The notes under the pieces are model-generated. The model ran no database searches. It saw nothing but the letters and a program-made list of their open reading frames with translations, and was not told the origin of the DNA. Position numbers and translations under genes: made by a program. Shown piece by piece: positions 43,549-52,900 of a stretch of DNA of 64,000 nt (positions within the stretch are counted from its first letter, which is position 1; every line of letters begins with the position of its first letter). The stretch is taken from contig NZ_JBHZGI010000002.1 in NCBI RefSeq assembly GCF_051900535.1, forward strand, positions 248,001 through 312,000, written 5' to 3'. The DNA comes from Frateuria_A sp051900535 (lineage in GTDB: Bacteria > Pseudomonadota > Gammaproteobacteria > Xanthomonadales > Rhodanobacteraceae).

Positions 43549-46500
43549 TCAGGAGGCTTCAACCACGTCGCGGCGGCGATGCCGTGAGCGGAAGGCGCGC
43601 CAGCGCGCCGCCAGGCACGAGAAGATTACGTACAGCGCCGGCGTACTGAGCAGAGTCAGGCTCTGCGAGATCAGCAGCCCGCCGATCAACGCGATGCCCA
43701 GCGGGCGGCGCAGCTCCGAACCCTCGCCCAACCCGATCGCAATCGGCAACGCCGCCAGGATCGCCACCATCGTCGTCATCATGATCGGCCGGAAACGTAC
43801 GATGCACGCCTCGCGCACCGCATCGAGCGGCGCCTTGCCGTGCTCGCGTTCGGCCACCAGCGCGAAGTCGATCATCATGATCGCGTTCTTCTTCACGATG
43901 CCGATCAAAAGCACCAGCGCGATCTGCGAGATCACCGACAGCTCAGTGCCGGTCAGCCACAGCGCGAGCAACGCGCCCACGCCCGCCGCCGGCAGCGTCG
44001 ACAGGATGGTTACCGGATGGATCAGGCTCTCGTAGAGCATGCCCAGCACGATGTAGACGGTGAGGATCGCCGCCAGGATCAGCCAGCCCATGCCGCTCTG
44101 GGTTTCCATGAAGCGGCGGAAGTCGCCGCCCACGTTGAGGCGGATATCGCCAGGCATGCGCAGGTCCTGGACGGTGCGCTGCACGATGCCCATCGCCTCG
44201 CCCATGCTCACGCCCGGTGCGAGGTTGAACGAAAGGTCCATCGTGGTGTGCTGGTCCTCGTGCGAGACCGAGGTCGGCGCGAGTCCCGGCTCCATGTGCG
44301 CCAGCGCGCCCAGCGGGATCATTCTGCCGCTGTCCGAGCGCACGTAGATGCGGTTGATCGCCGCCGGCGTGGCGGTCTGCGAGGGCAGCGCGTTGAGCAC
44401 CACCTTGTACTGGTTGATGTCCGAATAGATGGTCGACACCTGGCGCTGGCCGAAGGCGTTGTACAGCGCGCCGTCGATGGTGCCGATCGAGACGCCCAGC
44501 CGCGCGGCGGTGTCGCGGTCGATCACCACGTTCTGGCGCAGGCCGGCGTCGTCGATGTCGCTGCCGACGTCCTTGAACTTCGGGTTCTTCTTCAGCGCGT
44601 TGATCAGCTTCGGCAGCCATTGCTGCAGTTCGGCGAGGTCGTCGCCCTGCAGCGAGACCTGGTACTGCGCGCCCTGGTTGCCGCCGCCCCCGCCGCCGCT
44701 GGGCAGGTCCTGGATCGGGCGCAGGCGCAGGTCGAGGTCGGGGAAGCGGTCGGCCTTGGCCGAGAGGCGCGCGAGCACGGCGAAGGTGTCGTCGGTGCGG
44801 CCCTCGCCACGGGTCTTCAGCTCGATGTTGAACGAGCCGCTGGTGCCCTGCCAGTTGATGCCCAGGCGCGAGCCGACCGCCTTGACGTCCGGATCGGCCA
44901 GCAGCATCGCGGTGAGCCGGTCCTGGCGCGCAATCGCATCCTTGAAGGACACCGTCGCGCTGGCGCTGGCGCGGCCCCAGATCAGCCCCGTGTCCTGTTT
45001 GGGGAACAGCCCGCTCTTGACCACGCCGAACAGGAAGAACGTGGCCACGATCAGCACCAGCGGCGTCAGCGACAGAGCCAGCGCGTGGCGCAGGGCGAAG
45101 TCCAGCGAACGGGTGTAGATGCGCAGCATGCCGGCGTGGAAGCGGTCCAGCGCCTGGCCCAGCCGCGTGGGTTTCGCGTTGGCATGGCCGCGCAGGAACA
45201 GGGCGCACAGCGAGGGCGTCAGGGTGAGCGAGATCACCGCCGACATCGCGATCGCCGCCACCAGCGTCATCGTGAACTCGTGCATGAACATGCCGGTGAT
45301 GCCCGGCGCGAACAGAAGCGGGATGAACACCGCGATCAGCGAGGCGGTGATCGACACCACGGTGAAGCCGATCTCGCGCGCACCGGTCAGCGCGGCCTGC
45401 AATCGCGGCATGCCCTGGTCGATGTGCCGGATCACGTTCTCGATCACCACGATCGCGTCGTCCACCACGAAGCCGATCGCGATCACCAGCGCCAGCAGGG
45501 TGAGGTTGTTGAGCGTGTAGCCGAGCGTGTACATCACCACGAAGGCGCCGGCGAGCGAGAGCGGCACGGTCAGCGCGGCGATCAGCGTGGGCGCGAGCCG
45601 GCGCAGGAACAGCGCCATGGTCAGCACCACCATCGCCAGCGAGATCAGCAGCGTCGCCTGCACCTCGTGCAGCGAGGCGCGGATGGTCGGGGTGCCGTCG
45701 AAGTACGGAGTGAGCACGGTGCCGGGCGACAGGTACGCGCGCAGCGCGGGCACCTGGTCCTTGACCGCATCGACCGTGGCGATGACGTTGGCGTCGGCTT
45801 TCTTGTAGACGTACATCAGCACCGCCGGCTTGCCCTGGAACCAGGCCGCCTGATAGGCATCCTGCTGGCCGGCGTAGACGTGGGCCACGTCCGAGAGGCG
45901 GATCGGCACCCCGCCGCGCACGGCGATGATCAGGCCGGCGAAGTCGTCGGCGCTGTGCAGCTGGTCGTTGGCGGTCACCGCCATGGTGGTCGCGCCGTTG
46001 GACAGGAAACCCTGCGGCGAGGTGACGTTGGCCGCGGTCAGCGCGTTGCGCAATTGGTCGGGCGTCAGGCCCATGGCGCTGAGCGCGTGCAGGTCGATAT
46101 CCACGCGGATCGCCGGCGTCGCGGCGCCGGCGATCTCCACTTGCGACACGCCGGGCAACTGGCGCAGCCGTTGGGCCAGCAGGGAGTCGGCCACGTTGAA
46201 AAGCGTGGCGGCCGATTCGGTATCCGAGGTAAGCGCGAAGGCGATGACCGGATCGTCGTTGGGGTTGGCCTTCTCGTAGCTGGGCGGGCTGTTGAGACCC
46301 GATGGCAGGTCCGGCGCTGCGGCGTTGATCGCCGCCTGCACGTCGCGCGCTGCCGAATCCAGGTTGGTGCCGCCGCGGAACATGAGAAACACCACCGCGC
46401 GGCCTTCGGAACTGTGCGAGCGCATCGACTCGATGCCCGGGACCTGGCCCAGGTGGCGCTCCAGTGGCGCGGCCACGGTCGACGCCATGGTGGTGGCATC

Positions 46501-46662
46501 GGCACCGGCCTGCTGCGCCTGCACGAAGATCACCGGGAACTGCATCTGCGGCAGCGCGGACACGCCCAGCAACGCGTAGCAGATCATCCCGGCGAGGATC
46601 ACGCCCATGGCCAGCAGCGAGGTGCCGATCGGGCGGCGGATGAAGGGGCCGGAGAGGTTCAT
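43549..46662 (-). CDS. mdtC: RND multidrug efflux permease, MdtC-like
   Basis: A 1037-aa inner-membrane RND pump of the HAE1 class. FIRRPIGTSLLAMGVIL starts the first membrane helix. The proton-relay aspartates are in GFVVDDAIVVIENV, and GIVKKNAIMMIDFAL is the matching C-terminal-half motif. A glycine run (SGGGGGGNQG) lies in the second periplasmic loop. It matches the MdtC position in an mdtABC-like operon. Together with the next permease it would form a heteromultimeric pump needing a TolC-type outer-membrane channel not encoded here. Confidence 0.9.
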   Translation of the reverse strand: MNLSGPFIRRPIGTSLLAMGVILAGMICYALLGVSALPQMQFPVIFVQAQQAGADATTMASTVAAPLERHLGQVPGIESMRSHSSEGRAVVFLMFRGGTNLDSAARDVQAAINAAAPDLPSGLNSPPSYEKANPNDDPVIAFALTSDTESAATLFNVADSLLAQRLRQLPGVSQVEIAGAATPAIRVDIDLHALSAMGLTPDQLRNALTAANVTSPQGFLSNGATTMAVTANDQLHSADDFAGLIIAVRGGVPIRLSDVAHVYAGQQDAYQAAWFQGKPAVLMYVYKKADANVIATVDAVKDQVPALRAYLSPGTVLTPYFDGTPTIRASLHEVQATLLISLAMVVLTMALFLRRLAPTLIAALTVPLSLAGAFVVMYTLGYTLNNLTLLALVIAIGFVVDDAIVVIENVIRHIDQGMPRLQAALTGAREIGFTVVSITASLIAVFIPLLFAPGITGMFMHEFTMTLVAAIAMSAVISLTLTPSLCALFLRGHANAKPTRLGQALDRFHAGMLRIYTRSLDFALRHALALSLTPLVLIVATFFLFGVVKSGLFPKQDTGLIWGRASASATVSFKDAIARQDRLTAMLLADPDVKAVGSRLGINWQGTSGSFNIELKTRGEGRTDDTFAVLARLSAKADRFPDLDLRLRPIQDLPSGGGGGGNQGAQYQVSLQGDDLAELQQWLPKLINALKKNPKFKDVGSDIDDAGLRQNVVIDRDTAARLGVSIGTIDGALYNAFGQRQVSTIYSDINQYKVVLNALPSQTATPAAINRIYVRSDSGRMIPLGALAHMEPGLAPTSVSHEDQHTTMDLSFNLAPGVSMGEAMGIVQRTVQDLRMPGDIRLNVGGDFRRFMETQSGMGWLILAAILTVYIVLGMLYESLIHPVTILSTLPAAGVGALLALWLTGTELSVISQIALVLLIGIVKKNAIMMIDFALVAEREHGKAPLDAVREACIVRFRPIMMTTMVAILAALPIAIGLGEGSELRRPLGIALIGGLLISQSLTLLSTPALYVIFSCLAARWRAFRSRHRRRDVVEAS

Positions 46663-46854
46663 GCGACGGCGGGGGAGGGCAGGTCAAAAGGGGAGAGGAT
46701 ACGCGGCATCGCCGTGCTAACGCGCAACCGACCGATCGGTTGATCGGTGAAGCGGCGTCGCTGGTCACCCCTTCCGCAGGCGAGCCAAGCCGCGGAAGTC
46801 CCGCAAAGGCGACGAGCAAGGTGGCGTTCTTGACGGCTTTCCCGCGAGTCCCGG

Positions 46855-46890
46855 CCCCTCACCCCAACCCTCTCCCCGGAGGGGAGAGGG
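46855..46890. repeat. CCCTCTCCCC palindrome (family A)
   Basis: CCCCTCACCCCAACCCTCTC followed by CCCGGAGGGGAGAGGG: the cleanest consensus copy, with a perfect stem CCCTCTCCCC / GGGGAGAGGG. Confidence 0.75.
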
Positions 46891-46937
46891 AACAGAGCGC
46901 GCGGCGTCGCTTTACGCACACTCCGAAGCTCTTGTTA

Positions 46938-47155
46938 CCTCAGCTCCCGAGCGCCCGCGGCAAAGCGGCGGCAGCTCCTCTAAGAGCAGGCGCTCACCAG
47001 GCAAAGCCAGAAGGCACCTAGCTCTTATCTCTCACCGGGCTTAGCAGGCCTTTTCTTTTGGTTACTTTTCTTTGGGCCCGCAAAGAAAAGTGACCCGAGC
47101 GCCGGCAGGCGCTCGGAAGCCCGCCGCAGGCGAGCCAGGTCGCGGGAAGGCTCGC
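46938..47155 (+). repeat. Dispersed repeat (family B), copy 3
   Basis: Same orientation as the copy at 36538 and alignable along its length: CAGCTCCCGAGCGCCCGCGG, GCGGCAGCTCCTCTAAGAGC, GCACCTAGCTCTTATC, then TTTTGGTTACTTTTCTTTGG and GCAAAGAAAAGTGACCCGAG. It is about 10 bp shorter. No target-site duplication is obvious. Confidence 0.8.
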
Positions 47156-47210
47156 TCGTGACCGCAAAGCCAAGAACGGGGCCCGCAGGAGATACCACCG
47201 CGAGCCCCGG

Positions 47211-47246
47211 CCCCTCACCCCAGCCCTCTCCCCGGAGGAGAGAGGG
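47211..47246. repeat. CCCTCTCCCC palindrome (family A)
   Basis: CCCCTCACCCCAGCCCTCTC then CCCGGAGGAGAGAGGG, 11 bp from the stop codon of the mdtB-like gene. One substitution interrupts the right arm. Confidence 0.7.
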
Positions 47247-47257
47247 AGAAGATCGGG

Positions 47258-50200
47258 TCACACCGCGCGGGCGTCAGCCGCTGCGCGCGCCAGCGCCCGC
47301 CGCTCGCGGCGCAGCCGCAGCCAGTCGGAGAAACGCTCCATGTACAGGTAGATCACCGGCGTGGTGTAGAGCGTCACCAGCTGCGACAGCAGCAGGCCGC
47401 CGACGATCGACACGCCCAGCGGCCGGCGCAGCTCGGCGCCGATACCGTTGCCCAGCGCCAGCGGCAAGGCGCCGAGCATGGCCGCGGCCGTGGTCATCAT
47501 GATCGGCCGGAAGCGCAGCAGGCACGCCCGCCGGATCGCCTCGCGCGCGTTCAATCCGTCGCGCTGCGCCTCGATCGCGAAGTCGATCATCATGATCGCG
47601 TTCTTCTTGACGATGCCGATCAGGAGCACGATGCCCACGATGCCATCCACCGACAGGCTCATGCCGCACAGGATCAGCGCCAGCAACGCGCCCACGCCGG
47701 CCGGCGGCAGCGTCGAGATGATCGTCAGCGGGTGGATGTAGCTCTCGTAGAGCACGCCCAGCACGATGTAGATCACCACGATCGCCGCCAGCAGCAACAG
47801 GACCTCGTCGCCGATCGACGCGTTGAACTCGGCCGCCTTGCCGATGAACTGGCCGCGCACCTGCGGCGGGGAATCCAGCTGCGCCTCGACCTCGTGGATC
47901 GCGTCGACCGCCTCGGACAGCGAATAGCCCTGCGCCAGGTTGAAGGAAACCGTCACCGCCGGCAGCTGCTGCTGGTGGCTGACCACCAGCGGCGCGCTGG
48001 TGACCTCGGCGGTGGCCAGCGAGGCGATAGGAATGGTGCCGCCGGCACCGACCTGGAAGCCGACGTTGCCGGTGTTGCCGATGCCCGACGGGGTCGCCGA
48101 ATTGGCCGACGTGAGCTGGCCGAAGCTGGTCGCGTTGGAGCCGGTCAGGGCGCCCGAACCGTTGCCGCGCACGGTGAGCTTGTTGAGCAGGTCGCGGCTG
48201 GAGCGGAACTCCGGCGCGACCTCCAGCACCACGCGGTACTGATTGAGCTGGGTGAAGATGGTCGAGATCTGGCGCTGGCCGAAGGCGTCGTACAGCGTGT
48301 CGTCGATGGTCTGCACCGGCACGCCCAGGCGGCTGGCCTTCTCGCGGTCGATGGTGAGCTTGAGTGCGTTGCCCCGGTTGGCCAGGTTGTTGTCGACGTC
48401 GGCCAGCTCGGGCCGCTGGCGCAGCGCCTGGGTCATCTGCTCGGCCCGCTTGGCCAGGTCCGCCGAGTTCACCTCCGAGAGCGAATACTGGTACTCGGTG
48501 GAGGCCACGCGGCTGTCCAGCGTCACGTCCTGCACGGGCTTCAGGTACAGCGCCACGCCCGGAATGTTCGCCACCGTCTGCTGCAATCGCGGCATCACCT
48601 CGTCCAGGCCGCCGCGGTCGCCGCGGTCCTTCAGCACGATCGAGAGCTGGCCCTGGTTGAGCGTGGGATTGATGGTGCCTGCGCCGATGAAGGCCGCCAC
48701 GCCGGACACGGCCGGGTCGGCGCGCAGCGCCGCGGCGACCGCCTTGGTGCGCTGCTCCATCTGCGGGAAGGCCACGTTCTCGTCCGCCTGCACCACGCCG
48801 GTGACCAGGCCGGTGTCCTGCTCGGGCAGCAGGCCCTTGGGAATCACCACGTAGAGGATGATGGTGAGCACCACGGTGGCCGCCGCGACCAGGATGGTCA
48901 GGCGTCGATGGTCGAGCACCCAGTCCAGCGTGCGACCGTAGAAATCGACCGTGCGCAGCCACACGCCGCGCTTGCCGGCGGCGGCGTGGCGCTCGTGTGC
49001 GTCGTCGCCTTCCGGCAGCTGGTCGGGCTTGAGGAGATACGCGCACATCATCGGCGTCAGCGTCAGCGACACCAGCATCGAGATCGCCACGGCGATGGTC
49101 AGCACCCAGGCGAACTCGTGGAACAGGCGTCCGGTGACGCCAGGCATCAACAGCAGCGGCAGGAACACGGCGATCAGCGAGACGGTCAGCGACAGCACCG
49201 TGAAGCCGATCTCCTTCGCGCCTATTTCCGCGGCCTCCTTGCCGCTCTTGCCCTGTTCGATGTAGCGCACGATGTTCTCGATCATCACGATCGCATCGTC
49301 GACCACGAAGCCGGTGGCCACGGTCAGCGCCATCAGCGAGAGGTTGTCCAGCGACATGCCGGTGAAGGCCATCACGCCGAACGTGCCCATCAGCGACAGC
49401 GGCACCGCGATCGACGGGATGATCGTCGCCCACAACCGGCGCAGGAACATGAAGATCACGCCCACCACCAGGCACACGGTGAGGATCAGCGTGAACTCCA
49501 CGTCGTGCACCGACGCCCGGATGGTGACCGTGCGGTCGGCGAAGACATCCAGGTGCACGTCGGCCGGCAGCACCGCCTGCAGCGAGGGCAGCACGGCGCG
49601 GATCTGCTCGACGGTCTGCACGATGTTGGCGCCGGGCTGGCGGCGGATGTCCAGCAGCACCGCCGGCTTGCCGTTGGCCCAGGCGGCGAGCTGGTCGTTC
49701 TCCACGCCGTCGACGACACGCGCGACATCCTTCAGGCGTACCGGCGCGCCGTCCTTGTAGCTGATGATGGTCTGCCCGTAGGCGGCCGCGTCGGCCAGCT
49801 GGTCGTTGGTGCCGATCGAATAGCTCTGCGTGGCGCCGTTCAAGGTGCCCTTGGGCGCGTTGACGTTGGCCGCCTGCAGCGATGCGCGCACGTCTTCCAG
49901 CGTGAGGCCCAGGTTGGACAGCTGCGACGGGTTGACCTGCACGCGCACGGCCGGGCGCACGTTGCCGGCGATCGACACCAGGCCCACGCCCTGCACCTGC
50001 GAGAGCTTCTGCGCGATGATCGAATCGGCTAGGTCGTTCACCTCGCGCAGCTGGCGGCTGTCGGAAGTGAGCATCAGCGTGAGGATCGGCGCGTCGGCCG
50101 GGTTCACGCGGTTGTAGACCGGGGGATAGGGCAGGTTGTTGGGCAGCGTGCCCTTGGCCGAGCTGATCGCCGCCTGCACGTCCTGCGCGGCGATGTCGAT

Positions 50201-50500
50201 GTCCCGGTCCATGTTGAACTGCAGGATGATCGTCGACAGTCCCGCGGACGAATCCGAGCTCATCATCGACAGGCCGGAAATCTGGCCGAGCTGGCGCTCC
50301 AGCGGGGTGGTCACCAGCGCCGCCATGGTGGTCGCGCTGGCGCCGGGGTACTGCGTGGTCACCACCAGGCTGGGGGCGTCGATCTCCGGCAGCGCCGACA
50401 CCGGCAGCTGGCGATAACCGAGCACGCCCAGCAGCAGCACCGCGACCATCAGCAGCGATGTGGCGATCGGGCGGCGGATGAAAAGGGTGGAAAAGCCCAT
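47258..50500 (-). CDS. mdtB: RND multidrug efflux permease, MdtB-like
   Basis: A 1080-aa RND pump. The N-terminus FIRRPIATSLLMVAVLLLGV and LPVSALPEIDAPSLVV follow MdtB closely. Proton-relay aspartates are in GFVVDDAIVMIENI, and the second-half motif is GIVKKNAIMMIDFA. It is longer than MdtB because of insertions in the periplasmic loops, including a Ser/Gly/Thr-rich stretch around NATSFGQLTSANSATPSG. The gene follows the adaptor by 176 bp. In E. coli the MdtB2C trimer exports bile salts, novobiocin and other drugs; substrates here are unknown. Confidence 0.92.
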   Translation of the reverse strand: MGFSTLFIRRPIATSLLMVAVLLLGVLGYRQLPVSALPEIDAPSLVVTTQYPGASATTMAALVTTPLERQLGQISGLSMMSSDSSAGLSTIILQFNMDRDIDIAAQDVQAAISSAKGTLPNNLPYPPVYNRVNPADAPILTLMLTSDSRQLREVNDLADSIIAQKLSQVQGVGLVSIAGNVRPAVRVQVNPSQLSNLGLTLEDVRASLQAANVNAPKGTLNGATQSYSIGTNDQLADAAAYGQTIISYKDGAPVRLKDVARVVDGVENDQLAAWANGKPAVLLDIRRQPGANIVQTVEQIRAVLPSLQAVLPADVHLDVFADRTVTIRASVHDVEFTLILTVCLVVGVIFMFLRRLWATIIPSIAVPLSLMGTFGVMAFTGMSLDNLSLMALTVATGFVVDDAIVMIENIVRYIEQGKSGKEAAEIGAKEIGFTVLSLTVSLIAVFLPLLLMPGVTGRLFHEFAWVLTIAVAISMLVSLTLTPMMCAYLLKPDQLPEGDDAHERHAAAGKRGVWLRTVDFYGRTLDWVLDHRRLTILVAAATVVLTIILYVVIPKGLLPEQDTGLVTGVVQADENVAFPQMEQRTKAVAAALRADPAVSGVAAFIGAGTINPTLNQGQLSIVLKDRGDRGGLDEVMPRLQQTVANIPGVALYLKPVQDVTLDSRVASTEYQYSLSEVNSADLAKRAEQMTQALRQRPELADVDNNLANRGNALKLTIDREKASRLGVPVQTIDDTLYDAFGQRQISTIFTQLNQYRVVLEVAPEFRSSRDLLNKLTVRGNGSGALTGSNATSFGQLTSANSATPSGIGNTGNVGFQVGAGGTIPIASLATAEVTSAPLVVSHQQQLPAVTVSFNLAQGYSLSEAVDAIHEVEAQLDSPPQVRGQFIGKAAEFNASIGDEVLLLLAAIVVIYIVLGVLYESYIHPLTIISTLPPAGVGALLALILCGMSLSVDGIVGIVLLIGIVKKNAIMMIDFAIEAQRDGLNAREAIRRACLLRFRPIMMTTAAAMLGALPLALGNGIGAELRRPLGVSIVGGLLLSQLVTLYTTPVIYLYMERFSDWLRLRRERRALARAAADARAV

Positions 50501-50594
50501 GGGTTATCCGGTCTGTCTATCAGGTGAAGGCGCGCGTGGATCGCAACCCAACCGCCGTTTGCCCCGAACGCAGTGCAGCGACGTCGAAGGGCTG

Positions 50595-50627
50595 CCCTTC
50601 GACTGCGGCCTGCGCTCAGGGCGAACG
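50595..50627. repeat. CTTCGACTGCGG repeat (family C)
   Basis: CCCTTCGACTGCGGCCTGCG followed by CTCAGGGCGAACG in the 176-bp gap between adaptor and permease genes. Related copies lie upstream of rdgC at 28837-28970. Confidence 0.6.
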
Positions 50628-50676
50628 ACCATTTTTGCGGCGCCCCGGCGTTCGGCCCCGGGGCTGCCTGCTGTCA

Positions 50677-51900
50677 TCAGTGCCCGCGTCGGCCGCCGCC
50701 GTCCTTCTTGGCCTTCTCCAGCTCTTCCTTGGTCGGCGCCGGCGGCACCTCGCCCGGCTTGAGCGGATTGACCTTGCTGCCGGGCTTGAGCCGGAACTGG
50801 CCTTCGGTGACCACGCGCTGGCCCTCGGTCAGCCCGGCCGCGATCATCACCGCGCTGTCGCCCACTTCCTGCGCCACCTGCACCGGCTGCATCTTGACCG
50901 TGTCGTCCTTCTGCAGCAGATAGACATAGTCGCCGTCAGGGCCGCGTTGCACCGCCTGCGCCGGGATCACCAGGCCACCGCCGACCGTGCGCACCTTCAG
51001 CCGCACGTTGACGAACTGGCCGGGCCACAGCTCGTTCTTCTGGTTGGGGAATTCCGACTTGAGCCGGAAGGTGCCGGTGCTGGCGTCGATCTGGTTGTCG
51101 ATCACCTTGAGCACGCCGCCGTCGGCGATCACGTGCGCGTCGTCGCGGGCAAGCGCCGCGACCGACAGCGCGCCCCCGCCCACGGCCGCCTGGCGCACCA
51201 TGTCGAGGTTCTGCTCGGGCAGGTTGAACATCACGTTGATCGGGTGAAGCTGGGTCAGCGTGACGATCGTGCTGGTGGTGGTCACCACGTTGCCCGGGTC
51301 GACGCCGCGGATGCCGGCCAGGCCGTCGATCGGCGAGACCACCTTCGTATAGCCCAGCTGTACCTCGGCGTCGCGGATCTGCGCCTGGTCCGAGGCGAGC
51401 GTCGCCTCCAGCTGGCGCACGGTGTTGCGCAGCGCGTCCAGGTCCTGCTTGGCGATATAGCCCTTCGGGCCCAGTTCCTGGCTGCGCGAGTAGTTGGCCT
51501 TGGCGGTGGCCAGCTGCGCCTGGTCCTGGTGCAGCCGTGCCGTGGCCTGGTCATAGGTGGCCTGGAAGGTGCGCGGATCGATCTGCGCCAGCACCTGGCC
51601 CTTCTTCACCGGCTGGCCCTCGGTGAACTCCAGGCTGATCAGGCGGCCGCTCACCTGCGGGCTGATCGCCACGGTGTTGAGCGCCTGCACCGTACCCAGT
51701 GCGGTCAGGTACACCGGCACGTCCTGGCGCGCCACCGGCACCACGGTGACCGGCACCGGCGGCTGCTTGCCCTCCTCTCCCTGGCCCTGGGCGTTGGCCT
51801 GCCCTGGCTGGCCGCCCGGCTTGTGCATCAGGCGCAGGCCGACCACGGCCAGCACCAGCACCACCACGACGATCAGCGCGATCTTCCAAAAACGCGACAT
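50677..51900 (-). CDS. mdtA: RND efflux periplasmic adaptor, MdtA-like
   Basis: A 407-aa membrane-fusion protein. An anchor helix (IALIVVVVLVLAVVGL) comes first, then VPVYLTALGTVQALNTVAIS and SGRLISLEFTEGQPVKKGQV as the lipoyl half, a coiled-coil hairpin with NYSRSQELGPKGYIAKQDLD, and the second lipoyl/barrel part (VVSPIDGLAGIRGVDPGN). The charged C-terminal tail (KEELEKAKKDGGGRRGH) is typical of MdtA. GGGAG precedes the ATG at 51900. First gene of the operon. Confidence 0.93.
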   Translation of the reverse strand: MSRFWKIALIVVVVLVLAVVGLRLMHKPGGQPGQANAQGQGEEGKQPPVPVTVVPVARQDVPVYLTALGTVQALNTVAISPQVSGRLISLEFTEGQPVKKGQVLAQIDPRTFQATYDQATARLHQDQAQLATAKANYSRSQELGPKGYIAKQDLDALRNTVRQLEATLASDQAQIRDAEVQLGYTKVVSPIDGLAGIRGVDPGNVVTTTSTIVTLTQLHPINVMFNLPEQNLDMVRQAAVGGGALSVAALARDDAHVIADGGVLKVIDNQIDASTGTFRLKSEFPNQKNELWPGQFVNVRLKVRTVGGGLVIPAQAVQRGPDGDYVYLLQKDDTVKMQPVQVAQEVGDSAVMIAAGLTEGQRVVTEGQFRLKPGSKVNPLKPGEVPPAPTKEELEKAKKDGGGRRGH

Positions 51901-52201
51901 TAGACAAAGCTCCCGGAATGGTTGCCGGCCTTCACGCTGCGCCGCGCGCAGCCGAAGCCGACCCTGTGAAAAGCATAGGGTTACAGCAACGGCCTTGGAC
52001 AATGCCAGTTGACAGGGGTGCCCCATGACCGATGACACGTTACCGACGGCACGGACGGCGGCGCTTTGCCGCAGTCGCACCGTGCGCAGCGTGGCCTGAA
52101 CCTTGGCGCGCGCTTTGATCTATAATCGGCGACTTGTCTGCCCCGCGCCGGCCGGCCCCGAGGCCTTTCGGCACGTCCACTGATTACCTGGAGTTACTTG
52201 C
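51901..52201. other. Divergent region between mdtA-like and cytochrome c genes
   Basis: No gene is seen in these 301 bp. A consensus -10 TATAAT at 52121-52126 faces the cytochrome gene and gives a leader of about 70 nt, but I find no good -35. The leader carries GGAG eight bases before the GTG start. The mdtA promoter must lie in the left half, where I see no clear match. Confidence 0.5.
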
Positions 52202-52735
52202 GTGAGCGGTTCCATGACCAAATCGGACCAGAGCTTCATCCGCCAGTTCAGCTGGCTGATCGCCGGTCTGCACGTGCTGGCGCTGGTGTTGCTGATCATG
52301 GCCTACAGCATCTACTCCCACGCGGCGAAGGAAACCAACCCGCACGCGGCGCAGAAGGTCGCCGAGCGCCTGGCGCCCGCCGGCGCGGCCTACGCCGGCG
52401 ATACCGGCCGCGCCGCCATGCTGGCCGCGCAGGAAGAGGCCGCCAAGGCCGCCGCTTCGCAGGTTGCCTTCGGCGGCAGCACCGACGGCAAGACCGTCTA
52501 CGAAGGCCTCTGCCACAGTTGTCACACCGCCGGCGTGGCCGGCGCTCCCAAGCTGGGCGACAAGGCCGCCTGGGCACCGCGCATCGCGCAGGGCATCGAC
52601 ACCCTGGTCAAGCACGCGATCGAGGGCTACCACGGCCCGGACGGCAACTTCATGCCGCCCAAGGGCGGCATGCCCTCGCTCACCGACGAGCAGGTGGGCA
52701 ACACGGTCAAGTGGATCGTCAGCCAGGCCAAGTAA
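52202..52735 (+). CDS. Membrane-anchored c-type cytochrome (c5-like)
   Basis: A 177-aa protein. One N-terminal membrane helix (WLIAGLHVLALVLLIMAYSIY) is followed by an alanine-rich linker and a C-terminal cytochrome domain. The haem motif is Cys104-His-Ser-Cys107-His108, and the axial methionine is probably Met151 in NFMPPKGG. It would shuttle electrons at the periplasmic face of the inner membrane, for instance to a terminal oxidase. The GTG at 52202 has GGAG at the right distance, and an ATG four codons later is the alternative. A strong terminator follows. Confidence 0.92.
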   Translation: MSGSMTKSDQSFIRQFSWLIAGLHVLALVLLIMAYSIYSHAAKETNPHAAQKVAERLAPAGAAYAGDTGRAAMLAAQEEAAKAAASQVAFGGSTDGKTVYEGLCHSCHTAGVAGAPKLGDKAAWAPRIAQGIDTLVKHAIEGYHGPDGNFMPPKGGMPSLTDEQVGNTVKWIVSQAK

Positions 52736-52762
52736 CCTTGGCCTGACGAAAAAGCTTCCGTC

Positions 52763-52790
52763 AAAACGCCGCCCATCGGGCGGCGTTTTT
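52763..52790 (+). terminator. Rho-independent terminator after the cytochrome c gene
   Basis: AAAACGCCGCCC, a 3- to 4-nt loop and GGGCGGCGTTTTT form a near-ideal GC stem with a T-tail on the plus strand and an A-run before it, 27 bp after the stop codon. The A-run makes it usable from the opposite direction as well. Confidence 0.92.
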
Positions 52791-52798
52791 CGTTCGCA

Positions 52799-52835
52799 CC
52801 CTCTCCCCCTGCGGGGAGAAGGTTGGGATGAGGGG
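52799..52835. repeat. CCCTCTCCCC repeat (family A), opposite orientation
   Basis: CCCTCTCCCCCTGCGGGGAG followed by AAGGTTGGGATGAGGGG: the unit reads as the reverse of the other copies (palindrome first, then TTGGGATGAGGGG). Confidence 0.65.
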
Positions 52836-52900
52836 TCGACCTCGCCGACGCCCCCGGGATTTTGCCCGCTCATACCCGGCCCGTTTCGCGCGGGCGTTTC

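Larger units (their letters stand above)
46663..47257. other. Repeat-filled gap inside the mdtABC-like operon
   Basis: No gene is seen in these 595 bp. They contain a family A palindrome (46855-46890), the third copy of the family B repeat (46938-47155) and a further family A unit (47211-47246). The gap may reduce or uncouple expression of the mdtC-like gene from the upstream genes. Confidence 0.7.

Noticed and set aside
43840..46743. 967-aa open frame opposite the MdtC-like permease
   Set aside because: Composition is dominated by Arg, His, Gln and Val, typical of antisense frames here. The minus strand carries an intact RND permease.
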